From Carboxylicivirga caseinilyticus (GTDB lineage: Bacteria > Bacteroidota > Bacteroidia > Bacteroidales > Marinilabiliaceae), in the NCBI GenBank assembly GCA_025499705.1, contig JAFMVE010000024.1:1-64000 (forward strand): DNA of 64,000 nucleotides. Direction: 5' to 3'. The translations under genes and the position numbers were made by a program. Shown one piece after another: positions 37,666 to 47,071 of the stretch. The first letter of the stretch is position 1; the number at the start of each line of letters is the position of its first letter. The notes beneath the pieces were generated by a model. That model worked only from the letters and a program-made list of their open reading frames with translations, did no database searches and was not told the origin of the DNA.

Positions 37666-38361
37666 ATGGAACTTTTTTACGATCCCAGTTTCAAGGGAGA
37701 CGGTATTCTTTGTGAGTCTGAGAGTAAACACTGTATTAATGTTTTACGACACAAAGCAGGTGATATTATTACGATAGCAAATGGTAAAGGCCAGTATTTC
37801 GAAGGTACCATCATTAATGCCCACCCTAAAAAATGTAAGATTGGATCAGTAAAAACAATCAATCATACAGAGCCTGAATTTAAGGTTCATTTAGCTGTAG
37901 CTCCTACCAAAAGCATGGATCGTTTTGAATGGTTAATCGAAAAAGCGGTTGAACTAGGAGTTGATGAAATCACACCATTGCTTTGTTCTCATTCTGAAAG
38001 AAAGAAATTAAGAATCGATAGAATAGAACGAATTGCCATATCTGCAATGAAACAATCATTGAAAGCTTATATGCCAAAAGTAAATGAGCTTACAACTTTC
38101 ACAAAATTTATTGAATCAACACCTGCCCCTCAAACTTACCTTGCTCATTGTTATGATGATGAAAAACAACTTCTTAAAGATGCTTATCAATTAAATTCGG
38201 ATGCTGTACTTTGTATTGGTCCTGAAGGTGATTTCTCTCCGGAAGAAGTTAAAATGGCAAAGAATAGAGGATGTCATATGGTATCACTAGGAACAAGCCG
38301 TCTTCGCACTGAAACAGCCGGATTAGCAGCCTGCCACACTATACATCTCTTAAATGAATAA
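37666..38361 (+). CDS. rsmE: 16S rRNA (uracil1498-N3)-methyltransferase
   Basis: SPOUT-family enzyme that methylates U1498 of 16S rRNA in the decoding region with S-adenosylmethionine. It is 231 aa, normal length. An N-terminal PUA-like domain (HCINVLRHKAGDIITIANGKG) is followed by the knotted methyltransferase domain with PTKSMDRFEWLIEKAVELGV, CIGPEGDFSPEE and SLGTSRLRTETAG, which form the SAM pocket. Own promoter; convergent with the Rrf2 gene. Confidence 0.95.
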   Translation: MELFYDPSFKGDGILCESESKHCINVLRHKAGDIITIANGKGQYFEGTIINAHPKKCKIGSVKTINHTEPEFKVHLAVAPTKSMDRFEWLIEKAVELGVDEITPLLCSHSERKKLRIDRIERIAISAMKQSLKAYMPKVNELTTFTKFIESTPAPQTYLAHCYDDEKQLLKDAYQLNSDAVLCIGPEGDFSPEEVKMAKNRGCHMVSLGTSRLRTETAGLAACHTIHLLNE

Positions 38362-38367
38362 ACCATC

Positions 38368-38769
38368 TTAGTTAATGTATTCACTAAGAAAATGACTCTC
38401 CATATAGTTTTTAAATTCCCTGGTCATCGTTTTGGCAAGATCACCTAACATACATGATCCGATCACACAGGTTCGCTTATCTCCGGGACAACTATGTATT
38501 GCTATTTTACCTTCAATGGCCTCATAAATTTGAAGCAACGATAATTTTTCGGGATCACATTTTAAAACAAAACCACCACTTGGTCCACGATTCGAGCTCA
38601 CAAAATCCTCTTTTGCCAAACGCTGCATAACCTTGGCCACATGATGTTTTGAACTTTCAATAGCTTCTGAAATCTGATTTACATTTAACTTCACTTCACT
38701 CCTGGCTATTAATACCATTGAATGCAATGCAATTGAGGCGGCTTCTGATAATGTTACAATTTTTGACAT
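38368..38769 (-). CDS. Rrf2-family transcriptional regulator with three cysteines
   Basis: Protein of 133 aa with an N-terminal winged helix-turn-helix (about 25-70: LNVNQISEAIESSKHHVAKVMQRLAKEDF, followed by GPSGGFVL). The C-terminal half has Cys94, Cys101 and Cys106 (C-x6-C-x4-C), the place where IscR and NsrR bind an iron-sulfur cluster. It is therefore probably a redox-, NO- or iron-sulfur-responsive repressor; NsrR-like is plausible because spacing in this clade varies. No target can be assigned. The gene ends 6 nt from the rsmE stop on the opposite strand. Confidence 0.9.
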   Translation of the reverse strand: MSKIVTLSEAASIALHSMVLIARSEVKLNVNQISEAIESSKHHVAKVMQRLAKEDFVSSNRGPSGGFVLKCDPEKLSLLQIYEAIEGKIAIHSCPGDKRTCVIGSCMLGDLAKTMTREFKNYMESHFLSEYIN

Positions 38770-38823
38770 GATTTATTTAAACAGCTATTGAATACTTAAA
38801 TAACTTTATTGTCGCTAAAATAT

Positions 38824-38854
38824 AAAAAAACCCGTAACATGTTGTTACGGGTTT
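38824..38854 (-). terminator. Rho-independent terminator of pfp
   Basis: The stem AAACCCGTAAC / GTTACGGGTTT (11 bp, 5-nt loop) is followed by T residues on the minus strand, 15 nt past the pfp stop codon. Confidence 0.85.
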
Positions 38855-38869
38855 AATTTTATTGTTGAA

Positions 38870-40513
38870 CTATGCTTGTTCGTATTGTAATGTTTTGGTT
38901 GTAATATCACAAACTTCAGATGGTCCAAAGTATTGAATTGGACCCGGGTAAACATATTTAGTGTTGATAGCCCAGTCTTCTCTTTGCTCAACAAATTTCT
39001 TATAAGGAGCTCCGTCAAGGCGAACCAAAGCTTTTTGAATTACAGGTTTCATTTCACCATGACGTTTTTCCATATTCATCATCATGGTTACAGGTACACC
39101 ACCAGCAATCCACTCATCAGAAGAAGCAGTAAGGTTACGTACAGAAGCCATATAACCAGTTTTACCTTCTGCGATTAAAACGGAAGCTGTTGTTCCTAAA
39201 GAATAACAATAATCAGCATCGAAATTTGAAGGAGCAGCACAACGACCTTCGTATCCGAAGAAGTGAGCCTGACCACTAAATTTACCAACAAATTTGCCTT
39301 CTTTCTTCCAACCTTTCAATTTAGCTTTAACCATATCGATCAACATTTTTTCTGTTTCGATCAACGATACCTGAACGTTTCCGTGTGGATCACGATCAGC
39401 CATCAACTGGTTGGCAATTGAGTTAGGAAGCGATACAAATACTTCGCGAGAATCAGCTGAAAGTAACTCTGCTACAAATTCACGTTTTTCTTTGTTACCT
39501 TCTAAAGCATTAACTTTTTCTTCGTTGTGAGCCAATAAATCATTCAACTCTGCAATCAATGCTTTCATAGCAGGAATAAACTCTACTAAACCTTCAGGAA
39601 TCAAGACTGTACCGAAGTTACTTCCGTTTGCAGCACGTTTTGCAACTGCCTCTGCAATATAAGTAACTACATCATCCAAAGTTTGTTGTTTTGCTTCAAC
39701 TTCCTCTGAGATAATACAAATATTTGGTTGAGTTTGTAAAGCACACTCTAAACCGATATGAGAAGCAGAACGACCCATTAGTTTAATAAAGTGCCAGTAT
39801 TTTTTAGCTGAGTTAGCATCACGTTGGATGTTACCAATTAACTCGCTGTAAACTTTACAAGCAGTATCAAAACCGAATGAAGTTTCAATCATTTCGTTTT
39901 TAAGGTCACCATCAATTGTTTTTGGTACACCAATAACCTGAACACCTGCAGCTTTATTTTTGTAATATTCAGCTAATACACAAGCATTTGTATTTGAATC
40001 ATCACCACCTATAATAACCAAAGCAGTAATATCCAAAGCTTTACAATTTACTAAAGCTTTTTCGAACTGCTCTTCTTCTTCCAGTTTGGTACGACCAGAA
40101 CCAATGATATCAAAACCACCGGTATTACGGTAGTGATCTACGATTTCAGCAGTTAATTCTACATATTCATTGTCAACCAAACCACCTGGTCCACCAAGGA
40201 AACCATAAAGTTTATTGTCTGGATTCAACTTTTTTAATCCGTCGTAAATACCCGAAATCACATTGTGACCTCCAGGAGCCTGACCTCCAGATAAAATAAC
40301 ACCAACGTTACGAGCTGCTGTTGGAGCAGCTTCACCTGGTTCGAAGGTCAATAAAGGCATTCCATATGTATTTGGGAACATTGCCTTAATATCAGCCTGA
40401 TCAGCAACTGATTCAGTTTCTTTTCCTTCAACAATTTTCACGCTTCCTTTTAATGCTTTTGGCAATTTTGGAGCGTAACTTTCTCTTGCAATTTGAAGTG
40501 GACTCTTAATCAT
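38870..40513 (-). CDS. pfp: Pyrophosphate-dependent 6-phosphofructokinase
   Basis: Interconverts fructose 6-phosphate and fructose 1,6-bisphosphate with pyrophosphate, a reversible glycolytic step. At 547 aa it has the long plant/Bacteroidota-type length. [18 protein letters not shown] opens the nucleotide/PPi site. GGDDSNTNA has Asp in place of the Gly of ATP-dependent enzymes, and [10 protein letters not shown] carries the Lys typical of PPi enzymes. [20 protein letters not shown] binds fructose 6-phosphate. Divergent from a second, shorter phosphofructokinase gene across 327 bp. Confidence 0.94.
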   Translation of the reverse strand: MIKSPLQIARESYAPKLPKALKGSVKIVEGKETESVADQADIKAMFPNTYGMPLLTFEPGEAAPTAARNVGVILSGGQAPGGHNVISGIYDGLKKLNPDNKLYGFLGGPGGLVDNEYVELTAEIVDHYRNTGGFDIIGSGRTKLEEEEQFEKALVNCKALDITALVIIGGDDSNTNACVLAEYYKNKAAGVQVIGVPKTIDGDLKNEMIETSFGFDTACKVYSELIGNIQRDANSAKKYWHFIKLMGRSASHIGLECALQTQPNICIISEEVEAKQQTLDDVVTYIAEAVAKRAANGSNFGTVLIPEGLVEFIPAMKALIAELNDLLAHNEEKVNALEGNKEKREFVAELLSADSREVFVSLPNSIANQLMADRDPHGNVQVSLIETEKMLIDMVKAKLKGWKKEGKFVGKFSGQAHFFGYEGRCAAPSNFDADYCYSLGTTASVLIAEGKTGYMASVRNLTASSDEWIAGGVPVTMMMNMEKRHGEMKPVIQKALVRLDGAPYKKFVEQREDWAINTKYVYPGPIQYFGPSEVCDITTKTLQYEQA

Positions 40514-40840
40514 TTTTTATCCGTATATTATGATAACACTAAGGTGAAATTCTAATTTACTAATGTCATTTTGTAATAATCCTGCAAATTTGCTTATATT
40601 TTTTCAGAATAGAAATATTAAGGACCTATAATTTACAATCATTAACTTATTTATATCAATTATCTATTAGATAGATACTAAAGCAATTTTTTAATACAGC
40701 ACCAACATCCTTCTTTGTTCCAAATAATGAGCTATGTATACAATACTTATTCAATTTATTTCTTAAATTTAAATAGATGATAAATAATTGATTCCTGATT
40801 GTTTTTCATTGTATTAACAGTCTAACTTAAAGTCAATGTT
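40514..40840. other. Divergent promoter region between two phosphofructokinase genes
   Basis: 327 bp, very AT-rich, no ORF. A 10-bp palindrome GCAAATTTGC (40584-40593) is the only symmetry noted. No exact TAnnTTTG box was found on either strand. Confidence 0.5.
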
Positions 40841-42058
40841 ATGATACTTCAAAAACGTACCCCAAAAACAATTGGCATCTTAACAGGAGGTGGAGACGTT
40901 CCTGGATTAAACCCAGCAATTCGGGCTGTTACTATCAGGGCGATTCATGAAGGTTACAAAGTTATAGGTATCCGTAATGGTTGGAAAGGAGTTATCTCAA
41001 TCAATCCTTCTCTTCCAATTGAAGATCAGGATTATTGTGTTGAATTAACTGAGAATATGGTTAATCGTCTTGGCCGGACCGGCGGAACATTTCTTCATTC
41101 AAGCCGAACCAAAGCAAACAATGTTCACATATCAGATATACCAGATCATTTAAAACCAAATTACAAGGATGAGTTTAATGACCTCACCGATGCAGCTGTT
41201 ACAAATCTCAAATATTTAGGCATAGATTACCTGATACCTATAGGTGGTGACGATACCTTAAGTTATGGTGTAAGACTTCATCACGAAGGCATCAAACTGG
41301 TTGCAATACCCAAAACCATGGATGGTGACGTACCCGGCACAGAATATTGCATTGGATTCAGTACTTGTGTTACACGAACCATTGAGTTAACACATGCTTT
41401 GCGTACATGCGCCGGCTCTCATGAACGATTCCTTGTATTAGAGGTTTTTGGTCGTAATGCAGGTTTTTCTGCGCTATTACCAACTGTTGGTGGAGCTGCA
41501 GACAGATGCGTTATTCCCGAACATCAGTTCAACATTGAACAATTGACTGCCTTAATGGTAGAAGACAGAAATAATAATCCAAGTAAGTATTCGGTTGTAT
41601 TAGTATCAGAAGGAGCCAGCTTTGAAGGTGGTCAGATCATTTATACCAGCCATGAAACAGATGCTTTCGGTCATAAAAAACTGGGAGGCATTGGTGAAAC
41701 CATCGGACAGCAACTCAAAAAGCTAAGTCCTAAGTTTAACCAGGGAAAAGAGATTAACGTAATTAATCAGAAACTGGGATATCTTGTTCGTTCAGGCGAA
41801 CCCGATGCTCTCGATTCTATAGTACCTACAGCATATGCTAATTTAGCAATGGATTTAATTATTAAAGATCATAGTGGGCAGATGGTATGCATCAATGATG
41901 GTAAATACAATCATATCAGTATAGAAGCTGTTAAAAAAGATGCTAAGGGTGAGAGTACTAAAAGAGTAAACGTTGCCAAATTTTATGATACCAACCGATA
42001 TCGTCCGATTTATTCAAACATCATTGGTGATCCAATGATGATTTTAACAAAAGAATAG
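40841..42058 (+). CDS. 6-phosphofructokinase with pyrophosphate-type active-site motifs, 405 aa
   Basis: PFK-family enzyme acting on fructose 6-phosphate. TGGGDVPGLNPAIR forms the phosphate-donor site, GRTGGTFLHSSRT follows, and VFGRNAGFSA lies in the sugar site. The discriminating residues are GGDDT (not GGDGS) and PKTMDGDVPG (Lys, not the Gly of ATP enzymes), so PPi is the predicted donor, although related 400-residue group enzymes are often annotated as ATP-dependent. It is distinct in length from the 547-residue Pfp divergently encoded upstream. Monocistronic. Confidence 0.88.
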   Translation: MILQKRTPKTIGILTGGGDVPGLNPAIRAVTIRAIHEGYKVIGIRNGWKGVISINPSLPIEDQDYCVELTENMVNRLGRTGGTFLHSSRTKANNVHISDIPDHLKPNYKDEFNDLTDAAVTNLKYLGIDYLIPIGGDDTLSYGVRLHHEGIKLVAIPKTMDGDVPGTEYCIGFSTCVTRTIELTHALRTCAGSHERFLVLEVFGRNAGFSALLPTVGGAADRCVIPEHQFNIEQLTALMVEDRNNNPSKYSVVLVSEGASFEGGQIIYTSHETDAFGHKKLGGIGETIGQQLKKLSPKFNQGKEINVINQKLGYLVRSGEPDALDSIVPTAYANLAMDLIIKDHSGQMVCINDGKYNHISIEAVKKDAKGESTKRVNVAKFYDTNRYRPIYSNIIGDPMMILTKE

Positions 42059-42132
42059 AATTTTAACCTAAATTTTAAGTTTTATTAAATCATCTAAACA
42101 TTCCATTAACTATAATAAGTAACAAGATTTAT

Positions 42133-42140
42133 TATCTTTG
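42133..42140 (+). promoter_or_regulatory. Probable -7 box for the GT2 gene
   Basis: TATCTTTG matches TAnnTTTG and ends 19 nt before the glycosyltransferase ATG. -33 box unclear. Confidence 0.4.
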
Positions 42141-42159
42141 AGTCCAAACATAGGACCAA

Positions 42160-43155
42160 ATGCAATTTTCAGTTATCATTCCAGTTTACAATCGTCCAGA
42201 AGAAATTGTTGAATTATTAGAGTCACTAACACTACAATCAGCAAAATCGGAATTCGAAGTTATCATTGTCGAAGATGGATCAACCGTAAGCTCGAAAGAC
42301 GTAATTGATCCTTATTTCCATCAATTGGATTTGCATTATTATTATCAGGAAAATCAAGGTCCTGGTCTTGCCCGAAACTTTGGTGCATCCAAGGCTAAAA
42401 ACGATTTTCTGGTCTTCTTTGATAGCGATTGTATTATCCCATCCAACTATTTTAATGTTATAATAGATGAATTTGAAAAATCTGACATTGAATGTTATGG
42501 TGGACCGGATAGTTCACATCCTTTCTTCACCCCTATCCAAAAAGCAATCAGCTATTCAATGACATCTCCACTCACAACAGGAGGTATCAGAGGTGGCAAA
42601 AAGAATCTGGATAAATTTTATCCTCGAAGCTTTAATCTGGGTGTAAGTAAAAAGGTATTTACAGAACTGGGAGGCTTTGGCGAGATGCGTTTCGGTGAAG
42701 ACTTAGATTTCAGTATGCGTATTGCAGAAGCCGGATACGACATTAAATTAATACGAGATGCATACGTTTATCACAAACGCAGAACCAAATTTAAAGCTTT
42801 TTACAAGCAGGTATTCAACTCTGGTATTGCCCGAATTGATTTATCATTAATGCATCCCGGAACACTTAAAATAGTGCATCTTCTTCCTTCAATGTTCGCC
42901 ATTGGTTATCCCATATTAATTTTAGGAGCTTTATTTTTAAATCCGCTCATTTTTATTCTGGTTTTGATATTTCCTCTCAGCGTTATTACTGACGCATGGA
43001 TAAGAACCAAAAAATTCAATGTGGCTATACTCTGTTCAATGGCTTCGCTAGTGCAGTTATTTGGATACGGCTACGGATTTATCAATGCCTTTTGGGTTAG
43101 AATAATAAGGGGCAAAGGTAGTTTTCACAGCTTTGCCCAATCATTCTACGATTAA
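42160..43155 (+). CDS. Family 2 glycosyltransferase with C-terminal membrane segments
   Basis: Transfers a sugar from a nucleotide-sugar donor to an unknown acceptor, probably a lipid or surface polysaccharide. It is 331 aa. The GT-A domain (1-230) begins FSVIIPVYNRPEEI and contains VEDGSTVSS, NQGPGLARNFGA and the metal-binding FFDSDCIIP. GGFGEMRFGEDLDFSMRIAEAG is the catalytic-base region. About two helices (about 247-290) anchor it in the membrane. It stands alone; no other polysaccharide genes are adjacent, so the pathway is unassigned. Confidence 0.9.
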   Translation: MQFSVIIPVYNRPEEIVELLESLTLQSAKSEFEVIIVEDGSTVSSKDVIDPYFHQLDLHYYYQENQGPGLARNFGASKAKNDFLVFFDSDCIIPSNYFNVIIDEFEKSDIECYGGPDSSHPFFTPIQKAISYSMTSPLTTGGIRGGKKNLDKFYPRSFNLGVSKKVFTELGGFGEMRFGEDLDFSMRIAEAGYDIKLIRDAYVYHKRRTKFKAFYKQVFNSGIARIDLSLMHPGTLKIVHLLPSMFAIGYPILILGALFLNPLIFILVLIFPLSVITDAWIRTKKFNVAILCSMASLVQLFGYGYGFINAFWVRIIRGKGSFHSFAQSFYD

Positions 43156-43162
43156 CATTGAT

Positions 43163-43366
43163 CTAATTAATTATTATTTCAGAATCAGCACCATTCAGAC
43201 TAATGTTCTGATAAACTCTTGCAAAACCTTTCAGTTTTCGCACAATTAACTCAATAGAACTTTTTTGATGCACAAAAAAATCGTCTGGTATGCGATCATA
43301 AATATCCAACAGGCGCCCGGCCTCTCTTTCTTGTTGTAAGTATTCGTGAGTAAACAATTCTTTCAT
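43163..43366 (-). CDS. Small protein downstream of an ECF sigma gene, 67 aa, unrecognised
   Basis: Short, soluble, charged protein (MKELFTHEYLQQEREAGRLL, HQKSSIELIVRKLKGFARVY). It lies 63 nt after the ECF sigma gene in the same orientation, so it is probably co-transcribed. No membrane segment, so it is not a standard membrane anti-sigma factor; a soluble regulator or an unrelated protein is possible. The ATG is preceded by a purine-rich stretch. Confidence 0.6.
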   Translation of the reverse strand: MKELFTHEYLQQEREAGRLLDIYDRIPDDFFVHQKSSIELIVRKLKGFARVYQNISLNGADSEIIIN

Positions 43367-43429
43367 AGGCTATTTGTTTAATACTATTTACCAACAAAAC
43401 GTAGCCTATTAAAAAATATTGCTTTGATA

Positions 43430-44023
43430 TTAAGATAATGTAAATGAAAGATTACGCTCTTCCATCATTCGACGCAGATTCATTAATGCATATCTCATTC
43501 TACCCAGTGCAGTATTGATACTTACATTCGTTTCTTCTGCAATCTCTTTAAAGCTTAACCCTTTATAATGACGCATTTCAACCACTTCCCTTTGATTATC
43601 AGGAAGTAATTTCACCAATGAATTCAGTTCGCTTAATATCTGCTCAAAAACCATTTTATCCTCAATCGATTTATCAGAAAAACGAGTTGAGTTAAAAAGA
43701 TCGAATTCATAATTATCATTCGAAATCATCACCTGATTCTTTTGTTTTCGATAGTGATCAATGATCAGGTTATGAGCAATACGCATTACCCATGAAGAAA
43801 ATTTACCGGTATCAGAATAGTTACCTTTCTTCAATGTTTTAATTACTCTTATAAAAGCTTCCTGAAAAATGTCTTCAGCCAATTCCTGTTGCTTGACGCA
43901 CATCATTATATATGAGAAAACTTTGGCTTTATGTCTATCGATAAGAATATCGATACATGTAACATTGCCTGCAATAAAGTTCTTTACAAGTTCTTCATCA
44001 GAAAGCATAATTTGCTTTTCCAT
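43430..44023 (-). CDS. ECF-family RNA polymerase sigma factor (second)
   Basis: Sigma-70 family protein of 197 aa. Region 2 is at about 25-95 (AEDIFQEAFIRVIKTLKKG, FSSWVMRIAHNLIIDHYRKQ). Region 4 is at about 130-185 (LPDNQREVVEMRHYKGLSFKEIAEETNVSINTALGRMRYAL). It is not closely alike in its linker to the export-locus sigma factor. The only obvious companion is the 67-residue ORF downstream; no membrane anti-sigma gene is present. Divergent from uvrA. Regulon unknown. Confidence 0.92.
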   Translation of the reverse strand: MEKQIMLSDEELVKNFIAGNVTCIDILIDRHKAKVFSYIMMCVKQQELAEDIFQEAFIRVIKTLKKGNYSDTGKFSSWVMRIAHNLIIDHYRKQKNQVMISNDNYEFDLFNSTRFSDKSIEDKMVFEQILSELNSLVKLLPDNQREVVEMRHYKGLSFKEIAEETNVSINTALGRMRYALMNLRRMMEERNLSFTLS

Positions 44024-44170
44024 ACCACTATTTATTTAATAATCTTGTAAAGGTCTTCTATAGGCAAAGCATTTATGTTAGTTATAATTTGAGTTTAAAA
44101 AAAGTAAAAAAACATTTCAAAAGCAAATTTTTGACTTTTATATATTAGTTAGCTAATTGAAAAATAAGTT

Positions 44171-44201
44171 TTACTTAGTGTCTGACGATAGCTATATTTG
44201 T
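44171..44201 (+). promoter_or_regulatory. Bacteroidota-type promoter for uvrA
   Basis: TTTA (-33, one mismatch to TTTG), a 19-bp spacer, then TATATTTG (-7, 44194-44201). The uvrA ATG is 19 nt after the -7 box, giving a very short leader. Confidence 0.6.
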
Positions 44202-44220
44202 GCTTGATTTTTAGAAAAGA

Positions 44221-47031
44221 ATGATCAGGATGCAGGAGAAAACAATAGTTATAAAAGGTGCCAGAGTTCATAATTTAAAAAATATAGACCTGGAAATTCC
44301 GCGAAATGAATTTATTGTAATTACCGGAGTATCGGGTAGCGGAAAATCATCTCTTGCTTTCGATACTTTATATGCAGAAGGTCAAAGACGTTACGTAGAA
44401 AGCCTAAGTAGTTATGCCCGACAATTCCTTGGTCGACTGGATAAACCCGAGGTTGATTTTATCAAAGGGATTCCTCCGGCTATTGCCATTGAGCAAAAAG
44501 TAAATACCCGAAATCCTCGTTCTACAGTTGGTACCAGTACCGAAATATATGATTATCTCAAACTCTTGTATGCACGAATTGGAAAAACCATTTCTCCAAT
44601 TAGTGGACAGGAAGTTAAAAGACAATATGTTGGTGACGTGGTTGACTACGTAAATTCACTTCCCGAAGGAACGAAACTTGCAGTTTTGGCGCCAGTCCAT
44701 CATTCTGAAGACAGAACATGCAAAGAACATCTTGATATTTTGCTAAAACAGGGATTCAGCCGTGTTGAAGCAAATGATACATTCATCAGAATAGAGGATA
44801 TACTTAACAGTGAAGAAGATGATACAAAAAATTGTGAAACCATCAATCTGGTTATCGATCGTCTTTCCGCTGCCTCTGATGAAGAAACATTAAGTCGATT
44901 GGCTGATTCGGTACAAACTGCCTTTTATGAAGGAAAAGGGGAATGTACCATCAAACTATTTCTAAAAGACGAAACAAAAACTGTTGTCTTTTCCAACAAA
45001 TTTGAATTGGATGGCATCACATTTGAAGAGCCAACAGAACATCTCTTCACCTTCAACAATCCGGTTGGAGCCTGCCCCAGATGTGAAGGATTTGGAAACG
45101 TTATTGGCATTGATGAAGATTTGGTAATACCCAATAAAAGTTTATCGGTTTACGATGGCGCAATAGCTTGTTGGAAAGGAGAAAAAATGGGTGAATGGAG
45201 AGATGTTCTCGTCAATAATGCCCATTACTTCAATTTCCCAATACATAAACCATTCTTTGAATTAAGTAAGGAAGAAAAAAAGCTTTTGTGGACCGGAAAT
45301 GAACATTTCTACGGCCTTGATCAGTTTTTTAAACATGTAGAAGAACAGCAATACAAAATTCAATATCGTGTAATGTTATCGCGTTACCGCGGTAAAACTA
45401 TTTGCCCTGAATGTAGTGGAGCCAGATTAAAAAAAGAAGCCAGCTGGGTAAAAGTAAACGACCGTAATATTCACGATCTGGTAAACCTGCCGGTCTCGGA
45501 ATTAAATACTTTTTTCGCCCAGCTAACACTCAACAAACACGATCAGAAAGTTGCAGGTCGCTTGTTAACAGAGATACAGACTCGTCTTCAATTTCTGAAT
45601 GATGTTGGTTTGGGATATTTAACTCTTAACCGACTATCCTCTACCCTTTCAGGAGGTGAAAGTCAACGAATAAATTTAGCAACCAGTCTTGGAAGTAGTT
45701 TAATAGGATCGCTTTATATTTTAGATGAACCCAGCATTGGATTACATTCAAGAGATACTCATTTACTGATTAAAGTTCTGAGAAATCTTCAAAAAGTTGG
45801 CAATACAGTTATTGTGGTTGAACATGATGAAGATATTATAAGATCATCTGATAAAATTATTGACATTGGGCCTCTAGCGGGTCGACTTGGTGGTGAATTG
45901 GTATTTCAGGGTGATTTCAATGAATTACAGGCATCAGAAAAAAGCCTCACAACAAAGTATCTGAAAGGTATTGAACAAATACCCATACCTTCCGGAAGAA
46001 GGAAATTCAATCATGCCATTCATATAAAAGGGGCATGCGAAAACAACCTTAAAAATATCAATATTTCTTTTCCTTTGAATGTTATATGCTCTGTTACAGG
46101 CGTTTCAGGAAGCGGAAAGTCTTCGTTGGTTAGAAAAATATTGTATCCGGCTCTAAAAAAACAGATGGGTGGCTATGCTGACAAAACCGGATCGTTTGAC
46201 ATGATAGAGGGAGCTGTAAAGCATATAAAAGATGTGGAATTTGTAGATCAAAATCCAATTGGTAAAAGTTCCAGATCCAACCCTGCTACCTACCTCAAAG
46301 CCTGGGATGAAATTCGTAAATTAATGGCTGATCAACAGGCTTCGAAACTGAACGGATTTAAACCATCACACTTCTCATTTAATATTGATGGTGGGCGATG
46401 TGATGAATGCCAGGGAGAAGGTACCATCAAGGTGGAAATGCAATTTATGGCCGATATCATTTTGAAATGCGAAAGTTGCCACGGCAAACGATTCAAAGAT
46501 GAAGTTCTGGAAGTATCATTTCATGATAAAAATGTTTATGATATTTTAGAACTGACAGTTGATGAAGCCATCGATTTTTTTGGACAATCTAAACTAACAA
46601 CAGCCAAGCGAATTGTATCCCGATTGAAACCATTATCTGACGTTGGGTTGGGTTATATTAAACTTGGTCAATCATCAAGTACATTAAGTGGAGGAGAAAG
46701 TCAACGGGTTAAACTGGCATTCTACCTAGCTAATGAAAAGAGCGAACCTACGTTATTCATTTTCGATGAACCAACTACCGGATTGCATTTTCACGACATT
46801 AGAAAGCTATTAGATGCCTTTAATGCTCTGGTAAAAAATGGACATTCATTAATAATTGTTGAGCACAATATGGATATCATCAAATCGGCCGATTGGATTA
46901 TTGATCTTGGACCTGAAGGAGGTAATGAGGGAGGAAACCTGGTATTTGCAGGAACTCCGGAAGACTTGATAAAAGTGAAAGAATCTTATACCGGAAAATA
47001 CTTAGAACCTTATTTAAATAAAAAAGGCTGA
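44221..47031 (+). CDS. uvrA: Excinuclease ABC subunit A
   Basis: Damage-recognition ATPase of nucleotide excision repair; dimerises and loads UvrB. It is 936 aa, full length. Two ABC modules are present: Walker A GVSGSGKSSLAFDTLYAEGQ and GVSGSGKSSLVRKILYP, with two LSGGESQR signatures. The zinc-module cysteines are in CPRCEGFG with CPECSGARL, and in CDECQGEG with CESCHGKRF. The first module near residue 120 (KTISPISGQEVKRQ) lacks the usual cysteines. An alternative start at the Met four codons in cannot be excluded. The stop codon lies inside the terminator stem. Confidence 0.97.
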   Translation: MIRMQEKTIVIKGARVHNLKNIDLEIPRNEFIVITGVSGSGKSSLAFDTLYAEGQRRYVESLSSYARQFLGRLDKPEVDFIKGIPPAIAIEQKVNTRNPRSTVGTSTEIYDYLKLLYARIGKTISPISGQEVKRQYVGDVVDYVNSLPEGTKLAVLAPVHHSEDRTCKEHLDILLKQGFSRVEANDTFIRIEDILNSEEDDTKNCETINLVIDRLSAASDEETLSRLADSVQTAFYEGKGECTIKLFLKDETKTVVFSNKFELDGITFEEPTEHLFTFNNPVGACPRCEGFGNVIGIDEDLVIPNKSLSVYDGAIACWKGEKMGEWRDVLVNNAHYFNFPIHKPFFELSKEEKKLLWTGNEHFYGLDQFFKHVEEQQYKIQYRVMLSRYRGKTICPECSGARLKKEASWVKVNDRNIHDLVNLPVSELNTFFAQLTLNKHDQKVAGRLLTEIQTRLQFLNDVGLGYLTLNRLSSTLSGGESQRINLATSLGSSLIGSLYILDEPSIGLHSRDTHLLIKVLRNLQKVGNTVIVVEHDEDIIRSSDKIIDIGPLAGRLGGELVFQGDFNELQASEKSLTTKYLKGIEQIPIPSGRRKFNHAIHIKGACENNLKNINISFPLNVICSVTGVSGSGKSSLVRKILYPALKKQMGGYADKTGSFDMIEGAVKHIKDVEFVDQNPIGKSSRSNPATYLKAWDEIRKLMADQQASKLNGFKPSHFSFNIDGGRCDECQGEGTIKVEMQFMADIILKCESCHGKRFKDEVLEVSFHDKNVYDILELTVDEAIDFFGQSKLTTAKRIVSRLKPLSDVGLGYIKLGQSSSTLSGGESQRVKLAFYLANEKSEPTLFIFDEPTTGLHFHDIRKLLDAFNALVKNGHSLIIVEHNMDIIKSADWIIDLGPEGGNEGGNLVFAGTPEDLIKVKESYTGKYLEPYLNKKG

Positions 47032-47049
47032 TGATAGTCATCAGCCTTT
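47023..47049. terminator. Terminator overlapping the uvrA stop codon
   Basis: Perfect 12-bp arms AAAGGCTGATGA / TCATCAGCCTTT with a 3-nt loop; the uvrA TGA (47029-47031) is part of the left arm. An A-run on the left gives it T-run character for minus-strand transcripts from the neighbouring secreted-protein gene. Confidence 0.8.
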
Positions 47050-47071
47050 AAATATAAAATGATTGATTTAA

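Noticed and set aside
44221-47031. UvrA missing one zinc-site cysteine set as a defect
   Set aside because: The first module is variable among UvrA proteins; both ATPase sites and the other zinc modules are intact.
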